Numbered from the stretch's first letter, positions 11,430-23,292 are shown. The stretch is 64,000 nucleotides of DNA from Corylus avellana (GCF_901000735.1 NC_081549.1:4827416-4891415), one strand, 5' to 3'. The notes: a model not told the origin generated them from the sequence alone. Numbers and translations: made by a program.

Positions 11430-11936
11430 TTGCGTCAGTTGACAACGATAAAGGAGAAAGGGTTAGATTCGGAGGATCCTAAGGCACCCTCTTCGGCGGG
11501 ATTGTTTACCGAGCGGTCATTTGTGGATGTGATACGAGCGGTGTCAGGCGTAGAGGTGAGAAAAGAACGGAAGCCCGTGTCCTCATGCATCCTCGATGTT
11601 CTTCCTACTTCGGACGGCCTTGGGAAGGGAAGCGATGGAGATGAGATGCGTATGGCGGTGGATTGCTATGAGTTGGAGAAGCCGGTGACAATAATCCAAC
11701 AGAGATTGCCGAAGAAGAAGAAGAAGGGCGTCTCATTGGCGGCGGCAGCGGCCGCTACAGCAGGGTTGAGAAGGAAGAAGATGAAGGGCCTTTTTGTCAA
11801 GTGTTGGCTAAAGAAGTTCCGAGGGTTTTTTCATGTGGAGTTGGACCGGATCCTTGATGGGCTGCCTAAAGGCCTGCTGGAAGGAATGCAAGTGAAGCCC
11901 AAAGGTAATTGGCACAACGTTGGATGGTTTGGATGA
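11430..11936 (+). CDS. Hypothetical open frame, possibly a disrupted host-gene fragment
   Basis: A 168-aa open frame with near-neutral GC and mixed composition, unlike the AT-rich surroundings. It has a lysine run (PKKKKKG at about residue 90), an alanine run (LAAAAAATAG) and a basic stretch (FVKCWLKKFRGFF). I recognise no domain. It ends exactly where copia gag similarity begins, so the stop at 11934-11936 is likely created by the rearranged retrotransposon and the original frame would have gone on. It could be a piece of a host gene or of another transposable element. The start at 11430 is arbitrary because the frame may extend upstream. Confidence 0.25.
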   Translation: MRQLTTIKEKGLDSEDPKAPSSAGLFTERSFVDVIRAVSGVEVRKERKPVSSCILDVLPTSDGLGKGSDGDEMRMAVDCYELEKPVTIIQQRLPKKKKKGVSLAAAAAATAGLRRKKMKGLFVKCWLKKFRGFFHVELDRILDGLPKGLLEGMQVKPKGNWHNVGWFG

Positions 11937-14900
11937 CTGACCCCGAATGGTCAAATATCGATCAACGGGCAATCTCTACCATTGAGATGTATATCATAGA
12001 TGATGTGTTAAATCATGTGATATCAGTGATCTCTGCCAAAGATATGTGGGACAAGCTAGAAGCCATATATCTGGGGAAATCCTTGTCAAATAAGCTCTTC
12101 CTCAAGAAGAAACTCTTCAAGCTGGAGATGAAGGAAGGCGAGGACGTGATGAAGCATATCAACATCTTCGACGCTTTGATCAACAACTTGAATCGGATAG
12201 ATGTTCAATTCAGTGAAGAAGATCGAGACTTGTTATTGCTTGCATCATTTCCAGATTCATATGAGCATTTTGTCACCACGCTCATGTTTAGAAAGACAAC
12301 TCTCAAGTTCAATGAGATTGTGCAAGACATTATCTCTCATGCGACCATGAAGAAGGCAAATGATAAGTCCACTTCCGGATTTGCTTTGAATGTGGAAAGT
12401 AGAGGCAGAGGTTCAAACAGAGGCAGCGGGCATGGAAGGTCGAGATCAAGGGCCGGCAAGTCAAAATCAAGGTATCCAAGAAATTCCAACAGCTAGAGCA
12501 GCTCAAAAACTATTGAGTGTTGGAATTGTGGCAAGACGGGTCACTACAAAAATCAGTGTAAAGCTCCAAAAAGGGAGGCAACAAGTGACTCTGCAAACGT
12601 GGTGGCAGATGAAGCAAAATAGGCCCTAATCCTCTCAATTGACAGTCCCTTTGATTCTTGGGTGTTGGACTCAAGGGCTTCCTTTCATACAACAGCGGTA
12701 CGCGAAATCTTGGGAAACTATGTTAGTGGAGATTTCAGGAAAGCGTATCTAGCTGATGGTACGGCGCTGGATGTTGTGGGCATGGCAAATGTTCGGACCA
12801 GAATACAAGCTGATTCAGTATGGAAGTTGGAGAAAGTCAGATATGTTCTAGAGCTAAAGAAGAATCTGATCTTTGTGGGACAGCTTGATGATGAAGGGCA
12901 TGACATTCACTTCCACGGGGGTAAGTGGAAGGTGACATTTGGGGCTATGATGATAGCTCAAGGTAAAAAGACTGGTACCCTCTATATGACCACAGATATG
13001 AGGGATACTATTGCTGTTGCGAATGCAAATGCTGAAGCAGATCTGTGGCACCAAAGGCTAGGCCACATGAGTGAAAAATGGCTCAAAGTTTTGCACTCAT
13101 TGGGGAAGCTACCAAAGTTAAAGTCAATTAATATTGACTTCTATGAAAATTGCATTTTCGGCAAACAGAAACGGGTGAGTTTCAAAACGGGTGGCAGAAC
13201 CCTCAAAAATGAGAAGTTGGAGCTAGTTCACACAGATGTCTGGGGGCCAGTTACAGTCTCGTCCATTGGCCGGAAGTCATACTTTGTGACTTTCATTGAT
13301 GACCACTCCAGGAAGGTATGGGTTTATTTCTTGAGACAGAAATCGGAGGTGTACGAAGTATTCAAGAAATGGAAGGCCATGACAGAGAACGAGACAGGCT
13401 TGAAGATCAAAAAGCTAAGATCTGACAACGGTGGAGAGTACGTGGACATTGGGTTCAAAAGGTTCTGTTTTAAGAACGGGATCCATTTGGAACGGACTGT
13501 TCCAAGAACCCCACAGCAGAACGGGGTGGCAGAACGGATGAACCGAACACTGACAGAAAGAGCTAGAAGTATGTGCATTCAGTCAGGCCTACCCAAGCAA
13601 TTTTGGGTTGAAGCAATCAACACAGCAACCTACGTCATTAATCGAGGACCATCAGTGCCGTTGGAGCAATGCATACCGGAGGAGGTATGGAGCGGAAAGA
13701 AGGTAAATCTTTCATGGTTATAAGTTTTTGGTTGCATTGCTTATGCACACATTAGTGACCATGTGAGGGGAAAGCTAGACCCTAAGTCACTAAAGTGCAC
13801 CTTCATTGGATATGGAGGAGATGAGTTTGGTTCTCGACTTTGGGATGACCAAAATAAGAAAGTCATTCGCAGTAGAGATGTGGTTTTCAATGAGAAGGTG
13901 ATGTACAAAGATAGAGGTATTGCACAGCCTACTAGTCCAGTACAAGATGATCCTGTGTATGTTGAGTTGGATGATCATCATGATCTTCCAGAAAGTAGCC
14001 AGATGCAACAAGTTGGTGAGGATCCTCAGCCTGAAGAACCTGAAGAAACTGCAGAACAACAAGCACCACAAGATCCAACTCCTACGCCTGCACCTAGAAG
14101 GTCTGCTCGTCCACATGTACCAAACAGAAAGTACATGAACTTTCTGTTATTAACAGATAGTGGAGAACCCAAATGCTATGATGAAGCATGTCAGGTAGAG
14201 GACTCGAGCAAGTGGAAGCTTGCAATGTAGGATGAGATGAAGTCTCTCATCTCTAACAAAACATGGGAGCTAGCTAAGTTACCCGTGGGAAAGAAGACTC
14301 TACAAAACAAATGAGTATATAGAGTCAAAGAGGAACATGATGGTTCCAAGAGACACAAGGCAAGATTGGTGGTCAAAGGCTTTCAGCAAAAAGAAGGAAT
14401 TGACTACACCGACATTTTATCACCGGTTGTGAAACTGAATACCATCCGTTCAGTTCTCAGCATTGTTGCAGCAGAGGGGTTGCACCTAGAGCAGTTAGAT
14501 GTGAAGACTGCTTTCCTCCATGGAGACCTAAAAGAGGAGATCTACATTCAACAACCGAAGGGTTTTCTAGTCAAAGGGAAAGAGAAACTTGGGTGCAAAT
14601 TGACTAAAAGCTTGTACGGCCTAAAGCAAGCTCCAAGACATTGGTACAAAAAGTTCGATGGGTTTATGCAGAGGCATAGCTATAATAAGTGCAACGCTGA
14701 CCATTGTTGTTACTTCAAAAGGTTTGAATCTAGTTAGATTATTTTGTTACTATATGTCGATGACATGTTAATAACAAGTTCGGATATGGATGAAATCCAG
14801 AAGTTGAAGAAGCAACTATCGAGTGAGTTCGACATGAAGGATTTGGACGCAGCGAAGCAGATTCTTAAGATGAGAATAAATAGGGACAAGCAAATGTAAT

Positions 14901-15698
14901 GCTAAGCCAGTTAGCATTGGTCGTATTCTGAAAAGGTTCAGCATGAGTAATGCTAAGCCAGTTAGCACACCCTTGGCTAGTCATTTTCAGCTATCCACGG
15001 ATCAGTCCCCCAAGACAGAAGAAGAGAAGGACTTCATGGCTAAGGTTCCATATGCCTCAGCCATTGGAAGTTTGATGTATGCCATGGTTTGCACGAGACC
15101 AGATATAGCTCATGCAGTGGGAGCTATGAGCAGATTTATGTCAAAACCCAGGAAGCAACACTAGGAGGCAGTGAAGTGGATACTAAGGTATCTATGAGGT
15201 ACAAGTAACAAAAGCCTATGTTTCAGAAATGGCGAGCTAAAACTACAAGGGTTTGTAGATGTAGACTTTGCTGGAGAGATAAATCACAGGAGGAGCACTA
15301 TCGGATATGTTTTCATAGTAGGTACTACTGCAGTGAGTTGGATTTCGTAGATACAAAAGGTTATTGCTTTATCCACTACAGAGGCAGAGTACGTGGCTGT
15401 AACTGAGGGTAGCAAATAGACGATTTGGTTACAGGGATTGTTGGCAGAAATGGGTTTCAGACAAGAGAAGAATGTTTTGTACAATGATAGCCAAAGTGAG
15501 ATACATTTAGCAAAGAATTCAGCATTTCATTCAAGAACAAAGCACATAGGACTTCGGTATCATTTCGTCAGATCACTTCTAGATGATGAGGTGTTGACAC
15601 TTGAGAAGATCCAGGGCAGCAAGAATCCAGCTGACATGATAACCAAAACAGTTACTATAGAGAAACTGAAGTTGTGCTCAGTTGGTTTTCAGGCTTGA
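11933..15698 (+). pseudogene. Decayed copia gag-pol (gag C-part to RNase H)
   Basis: Copia polyprotein, inactivated. Order: gag UBN2-like region (about 11933-12490), CCHC zinc knuckle (about 12518-12559, CWNCGKTGHYKNQC), protease around 12659-12680 with DSR in place of the usual DSG, GAG-pre-integrase (LWHQRLGHMS, about 13045), integrase core (about 13216-13580, with HTDVWGP and NGVAERMNRT), RT with YVDD at 14753-14764, and RNase H (about 15200-15690). In-frame stops lie near 12494, 12621, 13721, 14228, 14312 and 14735. A short disruption and frame change occur near 14890-14940, and more stops follow in RNase H. Several stops fit CAG-to-TAG or TGG-to-TGA changes. The gag N-terminus is missing here and is found inverted at 16616-16819. 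Confidence 0.88.
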
Positions 15699-15765
15699 GG
15701 ACAAGTGGACGAGTTGCAGAAAAAGGAATTGCGGAGATTGTTGAGATTCAAACTCATTAAACTCC

Positions 15766-15775
15766 AAGTGGGAGA
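15766..15775 (+). other. Copia polypurine tract
   Basis: AAGTGGGAGA lies immediately before the 3' LTR, with a single T between it and the LTR's TGTTG. This is the usual plus-strand primer site of copia elements and fixes the LTR boundary. Confidence 0.7.
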
Positions 15776-15776
15776 T

Positions 15777-16487
15777 TGTTGAAAAATGGAGCCAAATGAG
15801 TAAACAATGGTAGTATCTTCTAGAAGACGTCAAAGGAATAGTAAAAGGTTGTTGCACCAACCAAGCTGTCAAAGGAATAGTGAAAGGTTGTTGCACCAAC
15901 CAAGCCGTCGAAGGAATAGTGCATGGTTGTTGCACCAACCATGGACTTTCATGTTTCTCACCAACCCTTCTACACCTATATAAGGAACATCAAGCTTCAA
16001 TGTCTCAAAAGGCTAAGACAAGAAGAGTATAGAGAGAGAAAAAGAAGGAAAGATTGAGAGAAAAGAGTATAGAGAGATAAGTCTAGTGTCAGGCATATAA
16101 GAATTGCAGATCACAACATAGAAGAGTTGTGTGCAATCTCTCTCTGAAATATCTCTTGTAAAGTCTCCCTATTATTTTCTCCCAAAGTAGTGAAATCTCT
16201 CTGCAACTTGGTGGATGTAGGTAGTATTGGCCGAACCACGTATAAATTTCTTGTCTTGTGTATGTTTGTACGTGTTTATAGTACTAATAAAAAATACACG
16301 TGTAAGTTCTGTCTAGGAAAGATTGAATTTTAAATGGGACCAGTGTGACTCCTCCAATCTTACCTGGGAATGTACCGAGTTGTATCTTTGGTAAAATATT
16401 ATTTACCGTACTTGTGTGTTGTTGTTTTCTTAACAGATTGGATCCTAAGATCCTAGAGATGAATTAGCAGCGCCTAATTTCCTAACA
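15777..16487 (+). repeat. 3' LTR of the copia element (711 bp)
   Basis: It runs from TGTTGAAAAATGG to CCTAACA. U3 has three imperfect 39-base tandem units (15829-15867, 15868-15906, 15907-15945), each with GGTTGTTGCACCAACCA, a self-complementary motif. A TATA box (TATATAA, 15977-15983) marks the likely promoter. The reverse-orientation LTR at 16891-17601 has the same length with about 30 differences. Confidence 0.9.
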
Positions 16488-16615
16488 AGCATGTCGAAGG
16501 TAGAGAAAAGCCGAGCTCGACGGGGAAGTCACCGGCAAGTCTGAAGCAGACTCCGCGTATGACGCCAACGATCCCAGAAACTCGGAAGAAAAGATCAGCG
16601 GAGACCCATATAAAT
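16488..16615. other. Target-site duplication and trapped host DNA between the two LTR ends
   Basis: AGCAT at 16488-16492 is the target-site duplication of the copia insertion; its partner is ATGCT at 17602-17606. The following ~125 bases, to the point where gag similarity resumes near 16616-16635, match no part of the element and are best read as original flanking DNA carried along by the inversion. The exact right edge is uncertain by about 20 bases. Confidence 0.6.
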
Positions 16616-16819
16616 TCTTTTTTCTAAGGCAACTAGCAGCCTTTGTTGAATAAGAATGCCACGCATCCGCCTTTGCCATAAGGCAAAACTGATCTTCTCA
16701 TCAAATGACTTTATTTCAACTTTCATAGATCTGCCGGATCCATAATTTGGACTCCACTTCTTTGAGCTGTCACTTGGAGAAGCAACTTCAGGAGTGGTTT
16801 CAGGGGTTTCGCTAGACAT
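16616..16819 (-). pseudogene. Inverted 5' fragment of copia gag
   Basis: Reading leftward from the ATG at 16819, the frame gives a short S/T/P-rich leader then IKSFDEKISFALWQRRMRG, the characteristic copia gag start. It is cut off after about 68 codons near LVALEK. The missing rest of gag is what begins at about 11933 on the plus strand. The stop after this point comes from the joined host DNA. Confidence 0.8.
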
Positions 16820-16876
16820 CCTTCTTGTTGAATGAACTTGACTCTATTGCTCCCACTCGAATAGAACACAAACCGA

Positions 16877-16888
16877 GCTTTGATACCA
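16877..16888 (-). other. Copia primer-binding site
   Basis: On the minus strand TGGTATCAAAGC lies two bases inside the LTR and matches the usual initiator-Met tRNA complement (TGGTATCAGAGC) at 11 of 12 positions. This shows that the 16891-17601 LTR is the 5' LTR. Confidence 0.85.
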
Positions 16889-16890
16889 AT

Positions 16891-17601
16891 TGTTAGGAAA
16901 TTAGGCGCTGCTAATTCCTTTCTAGGATCTTGGGATCTAATCTGTCAAGAAAACAACAACACACAAGTACGGTAAATAATATTTTACCAAAGATACAGCT
17001 CGGTACATTCCCAGGTAAGATTGGAGGAGTCACACCGGTCTCACTTAAAATCCAATCTTTCCTAGACAGAACATACACGTGTATTTTTGATTAGTACTAT
17101 AAACACGCACAAACATATACAAGACAAGAAATTTATACGTGGTTCGGCCAATACTGCCTACATCCACTAAGTTGCAGAGAGAATTCACTACTTTGGGAGA
17201 AAATAATAGGGAGACTTTACAAGAGATATTTCAGAGAGAGATTGCACACAAATCTTCTATGTTGTGATCTGCAATTCTTATATGCCTAACACTAGGCTTA
17301 TCTCTCTACACTCTTTTCTCTCAACCTTTCCTTCTTTCTCTCTCTCTATACTCTTCTTGTCTTAGCCTTTTGAAACATTGAAGCTTGATGCTCCTTATAT
17401 AGGTGTAGAAGGGTTGGTGAGAAACATGAAAGTCCATGGTTGGTGCAACAACCATGCACTTTTCCTTCGACGGCTTGGTTGGTGCAACAACCTTTTACTA
17501 TTCCTTCGACGGCTTGATTGGTGCAACAACCTTTTACTATTCCTTTAACGTCTTCTAGAAGATACTACCATTGTTTACTCATTTGGCTCCATTTTTCAAC
17601 A
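16891..17601 (-). repeat. 5' LTR of the copia element, inverted (711 bp)
   Basis: It reads TGTTGAAAAATGG...CCTAACA on the minus strand and carries the same triplicated U3 motif and TATATAA as the plus-strand LTR. It is followed outside by ATGCT (17602-17606), the target-site duplication. Confidence 0.9.
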
Positions 17602-17606
17602 ATGCT

Positions 17607-18277
17607 GTGTGCATAGATGTTTTGTGGCATAGCTGAGAAAGGGGTAGGTAGTGGGTGTATGGATTGCATTGCAGCATGTAATTAGATTTCAGCTGTGACA
17701 GCTTTTGTAATTAGATTTTGTTGGCTGATTGGTGAATTCTGCCACTAATATTTTTATGTCTACACTCCGTCAGCTCTAGCTTTTGAAATGACAGTGAGGT
17801 TGCTCTTTTGTAAGGTATTCACACAATTACAATTGCCCACAAATCAAGGATGATAGCGTTTTCTTAAGAAGCGAATTTATAAATTTGATATGTAGGTGCA
17901 GTACAGAATTTGTCAGGAAAACTGAACAATGCCAGTGCACAATTATATACAAAGCTAGACACATACAATTTGTAAGTTTTATGGCATGTTTGGCAATGCC
18001 ATCTGCATGTTGGATCTTTTATGAAGTGAATAATAATGCCAAAATGCTAGAAAAATACCTCACCCAAAGATCACAGCAAATGTAGAAGAAATAAGCATTT
18101 TTATTTAGGAGAAATGAACAACAAACATAGTTCGCCAAAGTTATTCCAATACAAAGGCACATCATCTGATCCAAGCCACGCATCACCAGTAAACATGTGC
18201 CTGAGCCCTCTCAACCTCCACTCTCCCTAATAATGGTAGAGCATTCTACTCAGACAATATCATGATACTGAAAATAC
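17607..18277. other. Original host flank of the copia element and 3' region of the SIP2-like gene
   Basis: 17607-18100 shows no coding signal. About 18100-18277 is probably the 3' UTR of the minus-strand GH36 gene. No other feature was seen. Confidence 0.5.
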
Positions 18278-21200
18278 TTAAACTTGGATCTCTAGAGGCC
18301 ATCTGTACATCTCTTCTTCTGGGACTGGGATGTTAAAGGCAACCAATCCAGTTGCTGAGTCATAGTTGAATTCAGTCTCAGCATTCCCCACTCTGCACTT
18401 CAATGGCCGCTGGGAAGAGTAAGCACCAAACCGTCCACATCCCCGGACTTTAAGGGCAATTGTAGCAGTTGGAGATCGATCCTCACCGAGAGAAGTGGTC
18501 AGCTCTGATGAAACTTCACCATCAAAGAGCTCCGATTTCCTGTCGGAAGCCATATGGACCTCAACCTGCTCCACTGCACAACCAGTGTTGAACATGTCGA
18601 GCAGCCCAATTGGCGCAAATGAAATGCTGGATGTGATTTCCTGCACCAAAGAGAAACAGAAAATTCAGTATGTCTATTCAAGAAATCAGCCTGATAGAAA
18701 AAAGAAGGGCGTCCAGAGAGTCTCACCCTAAGTGGACAGAAGTGGAAAAGCTCATACTCAAGAACTTTAAGTGTCAGCGGTACCGAAGCACCATTTGGTA
18801 GGCGAACCACTTCTCCTGAATTTCAAAAGTTTGTTCAAACATTTCAGAATTTTGTATAAGAATTCCGTATTTGGAGAATATATATGAATTAGCCTCAACT
18901 AATTACCTGATCTATGGGCATAAACAACCGTCTCCCCGTTCCAATTGGCACCGGCAACTTCAGCCATGAGTTCAACATCAGTAACTCGGACAGAACCAGT
19001 AAGGGTACCAGGAGATTCATCATGGATGCGGGTTTTCTTCTGAATCTTGCACCATCCAGCACCTTGGCAGTTGAACACACCAACTACTCCAGAGTATTTG
19101 TTTACATTCCATACTTTGAGCAAGCTGCAATATAAATTTTCTACATGAGTATTTCTGTACTATGTTCCTAATATATAGTTGGTTAAGAAGATGATAATGG
19201 AGAAAGAGCAAACCTTTTCCCATCTCTAGCTGGATCAACAAAGAGACAATCACGGGTGGGTCTACCAGGTAGCTGGGCACGGAGAACTGATCCATCAGGG
19301 AGGACCAGTTTCTTCAAAAGTTCAAAGTTGTGATGGCCAGGCTTATCACTATTAAAAACAAGACAATTTAAGATTCACATTAAAAAACCTTGTTATATTT
19401 CCCTTATAACAATGACTTCATTATTTTCATGGAAAGGCCAAAAAGTTCATGCTAATATTACCTAACATAAATTGGACATCCACCAATTGCGCGAGCTGCA
19501 CCATGATAATCTGCTGCTGGGTGTAGACTCTGCAAAAAAAGATTCTTTGATCAATATTGCAAGTGGATGATGACAATGTCAAAGTAAATGGATTAGCAAG
19601 ATGCCATTTAAAAGGAGCAACATATAACTCTACCCATTTGCTTTGAAAAAAATAAAATTATTGGTTAACTTAAAGCCTTCATCAAATACAAGATTAATGA
19701 TATGATATAATATTAGTGAAAATACACTCATTTCTAGAGCTATGAGAAATGACCTCATTTCATAATTTTATTAATATCCCCTTGTCAATATCAGCTCAAA
19801 CATAAAATGATTTATTTCTACTTACATGGAACATATCCCAGTCAGGTTGCATAAATTCTCCGAGGAAGAGGGAGTTGTAAGCCACAGAGGAAATATGGAT
19901 GGTATGGGAAGCAGGGTCCCGAGGGTAAAAGTCATCAGAAGCTCTCACCACAGCAGTCTGCTTGGCACTGTACATCCCATCAGTGTTGTGACACATGCAA
20001 GCAATGCATCCATTGTCAGGGAAGTTTCGAGCAATTGAGGCCTCAAGGGCTTGGTTGTAGATACTTGTGAGAGAAACTCTGCCACCATGGCCAGCACCCA
20101 GAGTCTCAATAATGTTTTGCACATCAACTTTTACTCCATCTACTCCACATGATGCCAGGTAAGCATGAAGCTCATTGTAGAAGTTGAAAACCTTCTTTGG
20201 ATGCACCAGACCCAGGCCGTGAACAGCCAGACTGTCCATGACTATGTCTGGTTGGTTGCCTAGTACACCAGGGGACTGCACTGGATATGCGAGAGCAGTG
20301 TCATAGTGTTCCATACCATCGGCTGCTGGCTTCACTCCACCCCAATAACCAGCTAGAGCATGCCACACATACACATATCTGTGCCAACAAATAATAGAAA
20401 TGGAACTTTATGAGTAAAATACCCTATTTCCTAGGAAATCCTTTCCCTTTTCCAAAGAAATATAAGCAGAATTTAATCTCACTATATTGTCTTGCAACCA
20501 AAGCAATTAAAATGTTTGCCTTCCTATTCTTGAATGCGAGACACTATAGAGTAGTATACTTCATGTTTTTTTGATTATTTCCTCCTTCCCAACACAGATT
20601 CTGTTCTAAATTCCCCATATAGGAATAGCCACTTGCAATTTAACTCTGATCGTTCAGAGAGGTAAGTTTTTGGTGAGTGAAAATGAATCTATTTTTGGTG
20701 AGTGACCATCATGTGTAAAGAGATCCACAGAACGTATAAAAAAAATTACTGCTACAAATTTAACCAATGCAGCTAAGATTGTAGCAAATAGATACTGTAC
20801 ATGACAACGTCATATAGGAGAAAAGTGATTCACACACGATTTACAACAATGGAAATAGAATATGAAAAGAGAAATCAAAAGATCAACTTCGACCACTTAC
20901 TTCACGTCGTGATGTTGCTTGGCTCCATCTACAACTTGCTTCAAGCCTGAGAGCTGTTCATCATTCTTGCTATTCTTTTGAAATTTTTCATTCTCTTTGA
21001 TTCCTGTCAGCCTACTTGCAAACCTGCAATCAATAAATTAGCCAATGAATCATTAACAACTGCTTGAGAACATCACATGAGGGGGGTAAAAAAGAGAGTT
21101 AAGACACTCTGGATAGTTGGTAACTTCTTAACATTTCTAATTTTTGTTCTAACATGAAGTAGACATTATGGTAATTCGTTTTACCAGGAGAAAACTTAAT

Positions 21201-23292
21201 TATAATGATGAGCTGTCCTTTGAAGTTCTACAGAAAATTAATACTGCATATAGCACTTCATTTCGAAAAGGGCGTGTATTTGAGAGGGAGAGATCTTACT
21301 GTGCTCCTTCTTGCACAACAGCATCAGCATCCTTGGGTTTACTTTCAATCTGCTGCCAACCATCATCTATAATTAGGAATTTTGGAGGTGTCCCTCCCTT
21401 GGATAAGCTGCAATTGTTCCAGAATACAACTCAGTGACTTTATATTCTATAATTATTGTTTTTATTTCTCAAAAACAAGTGTTGAAAAGAAGTTAGTTCC
21501 TAAGTGATTAATAACCTTTTAAGGCCTTCCTCAACGCCCTCAGCTGTGACATCTGTATAGAAAGCATCCCATGTGCACCAGCCAAACCAGTCAACGAAAG
21601 AAGGCAACTGCATACAACCAGCAGAAGAGTATCATGAGATTCATTCAGAGATTCCTTATTATTAAGGGATCAACTTGCTTTTTTTATCAAACATATATTT
21701 TATTTTTCAATAATTTATGCACATCTTAAGTTTTACAAAAAAAACAAATAGAGATGTTGTCACCTTTTTCTTCTCACGATGATGGAAAGTTTGCCTATGT
21801 TTTTCTACAGCCCTGTTTAAAGAATAGCAATTAAGGAGTCGTTACTCATTCTCCAGAAAGTAGAACGCAAACGCATTATCTTTAATCTAAGATCCTTGTA
21901 ATAATGTCAAATTCAGAAAAAAGCTGAAGAAAATCGTTCAAGGGAGGTGAAGGACTCACTTTACAGCCTGGTTGATTACTACGAAAGGATTGGTTCCAGC
22001 ATGCATGTAGACAAGGTGAAGGCCTTGATTTGTCTCAACAGCATTATCTCCTGCAAAACCAATTCAGACACCACAAAAAACAAGTCGTTTTGGATCTTTC
22101 GAACTCGACCCTTCTCTATTTTTTCCATCCCCAAATACAATAAATTGATTCATGTGAACCATAGAGTCATTCAGTGGTCTCTCCAGCCTGATTGTGTTTG
22201 CATTAATGACAGCTCCACCCCACATACGAATGTTTACTCTTCTTCATTATTGGCAGACGGGATGGGACTCAATACAGGGAAGATATGGGCCTAAAATAAT
22301 GGTATGACGGGGAAGATGTGTAGTGCCTACACGGTTACACCAGATACTTTTTTGATGGCCATGATCTACTACTCACCACTGTCGAGGCAAATCTCAATCT
22401 CATTCTCGTCGTTGCCTTGCAGAACAGCACGGAACGGGCCTTCAAGGAGAGGGAGGAAGACAGTGTAGATGGTTGGGCCGTCATCTTGATTGTCTCCTTC
22501 AGTGTTATCTTTGCTCTCTACGAGCATGAATTGAGTCTCCAGAGGAACTTCTCCCCCAGATGTCCCCATTCTTTGAGTCATCCACCACAGCTTGAACCGG
22601 AAACAACACATGAATCGAAGTCCCCTGTTACAAAATCATTGTCAAAATTATGATGTTTGTTTCTTTGAGTCACCAATCAAACAAGAAACCCAGAAATTTT
22701 CTAAATTCCATAAGAAACACATTTAAAACTAGAAAACTAAAACTGTGGATCGAAATAAAAAAATAGTTATTAACCAATCGATTCTAATATTAGAACCTAT
22801 AATTTAGAGAAGATAAATGAAAACAAAGAATAGAGACTCAGAGAATTAAGGTGGCACACATCAAAGTCTAGTCCGCACATCAAAGTATTTTCATGGCTAA
22901 ATTTATTATTTGTAACTCTTTAACTCTTGAGTTCTTTGTCTATTGAGTTATTGTAACTCCCCTTATTCCTACAGCTGCAATTCATATTAATTTCAATTCA
23001 AAATATGGTGCATGCTAGCAGAGTTGGCTGCAAATATGCAGATATTTCCACAGAATTCATGGGTGCATGACAGTAAAATTACCAAAAGAATTAGAACTTA
23101 CTCTAAAACACCCATGGGGAACACATGGAGGCTTTTGCTATCGGAAGCCGTGGCACCAATGAAGGCACCAGCGACAAGCCCCAAACCTGATCCCGGCGTC
23201 AGCACAATGTTATCAGGCACTCCAGTCAGTATAGTCTTCCCCTGAACCACAAGGTTCCCGTCGTTGATGGAGATCCCCGGTGTGACCGTCAT
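18278..23292 (-). CDS. SIP2: SIP2/RFS2-type GH36 enzyme (alkaline alpha-galactosidase / raffinose-family)
   Basis: GH36 enzyme of the seed-imbibition-protein group; Arabidopsis SIP2 is described as a raffinose-specific alpha-galactosidase, although the family is often named galactinol-sucrose galactosyltransferase. I place 13 coding exons: 23292-23102, 22624-22377, 22050-21960, 21812-21764, 21607-21516, 21407-21300, 21023-20901, 20378-19826, 19529-19462, 19348-19214, 19124-18907, 18815-18727, 18640-18278. All junctions are GT/AG and keep frame, giving 775 aa (SIP2 is about 773). Visible signatures: [13 protein letters not shown] near residue 70, [17 protein letters not shown] block in exon 5, KVDVQN with the likely nucleophile D386, RASDDF with the likely acid/base D449 or D450, [11 protein letters not shown] in exon 11, and a C-terminal beta domain ending PLEIQV. 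Cytosolic: no signal peptide is seen. SIP2 fits better than SIP1 across exons 1, 8 and 13. Substrate preference is inferred. Confidence 0.93.

Larger units (their letters stand above)
11930..17601. mobile_element. Ty1/copia LTR retrotransposon, rearranged by an internal inversion
   Basis: All parts of one copia element are present but not in order. In the plus direction come the gag C-part, protease, integrase, RT, RNase H, polypurine tract and 3' LTR (15777-16487). After about 130 bases of other DNA, the gag start, primer-binding site and 5' LTR follow on the minus strand (16891-17601). Both LTRs are 711 bp and start TGTTGAAAAATGG. The 5 bases outside the plus LTR (AGCAT, 16488-16492) equal the reverse complement of the 5 bases outside the minus LTR (ATGCT, 17602-17606), so the two LTRs are the ends of one insertion. 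An inversion with one end in gag and the other in flanking host DNA explains the order. My hand count finds about 30 LTR mismatches (about 4%), so the insertion is not recent. Confidence 0.85.

Noticed and set aside
16482..16679. 65-codon minus-strand frame considered as an extra copia protein
   Set aside because: It spans the junction of gag and trapped host DNA and is in a different frame from gag.
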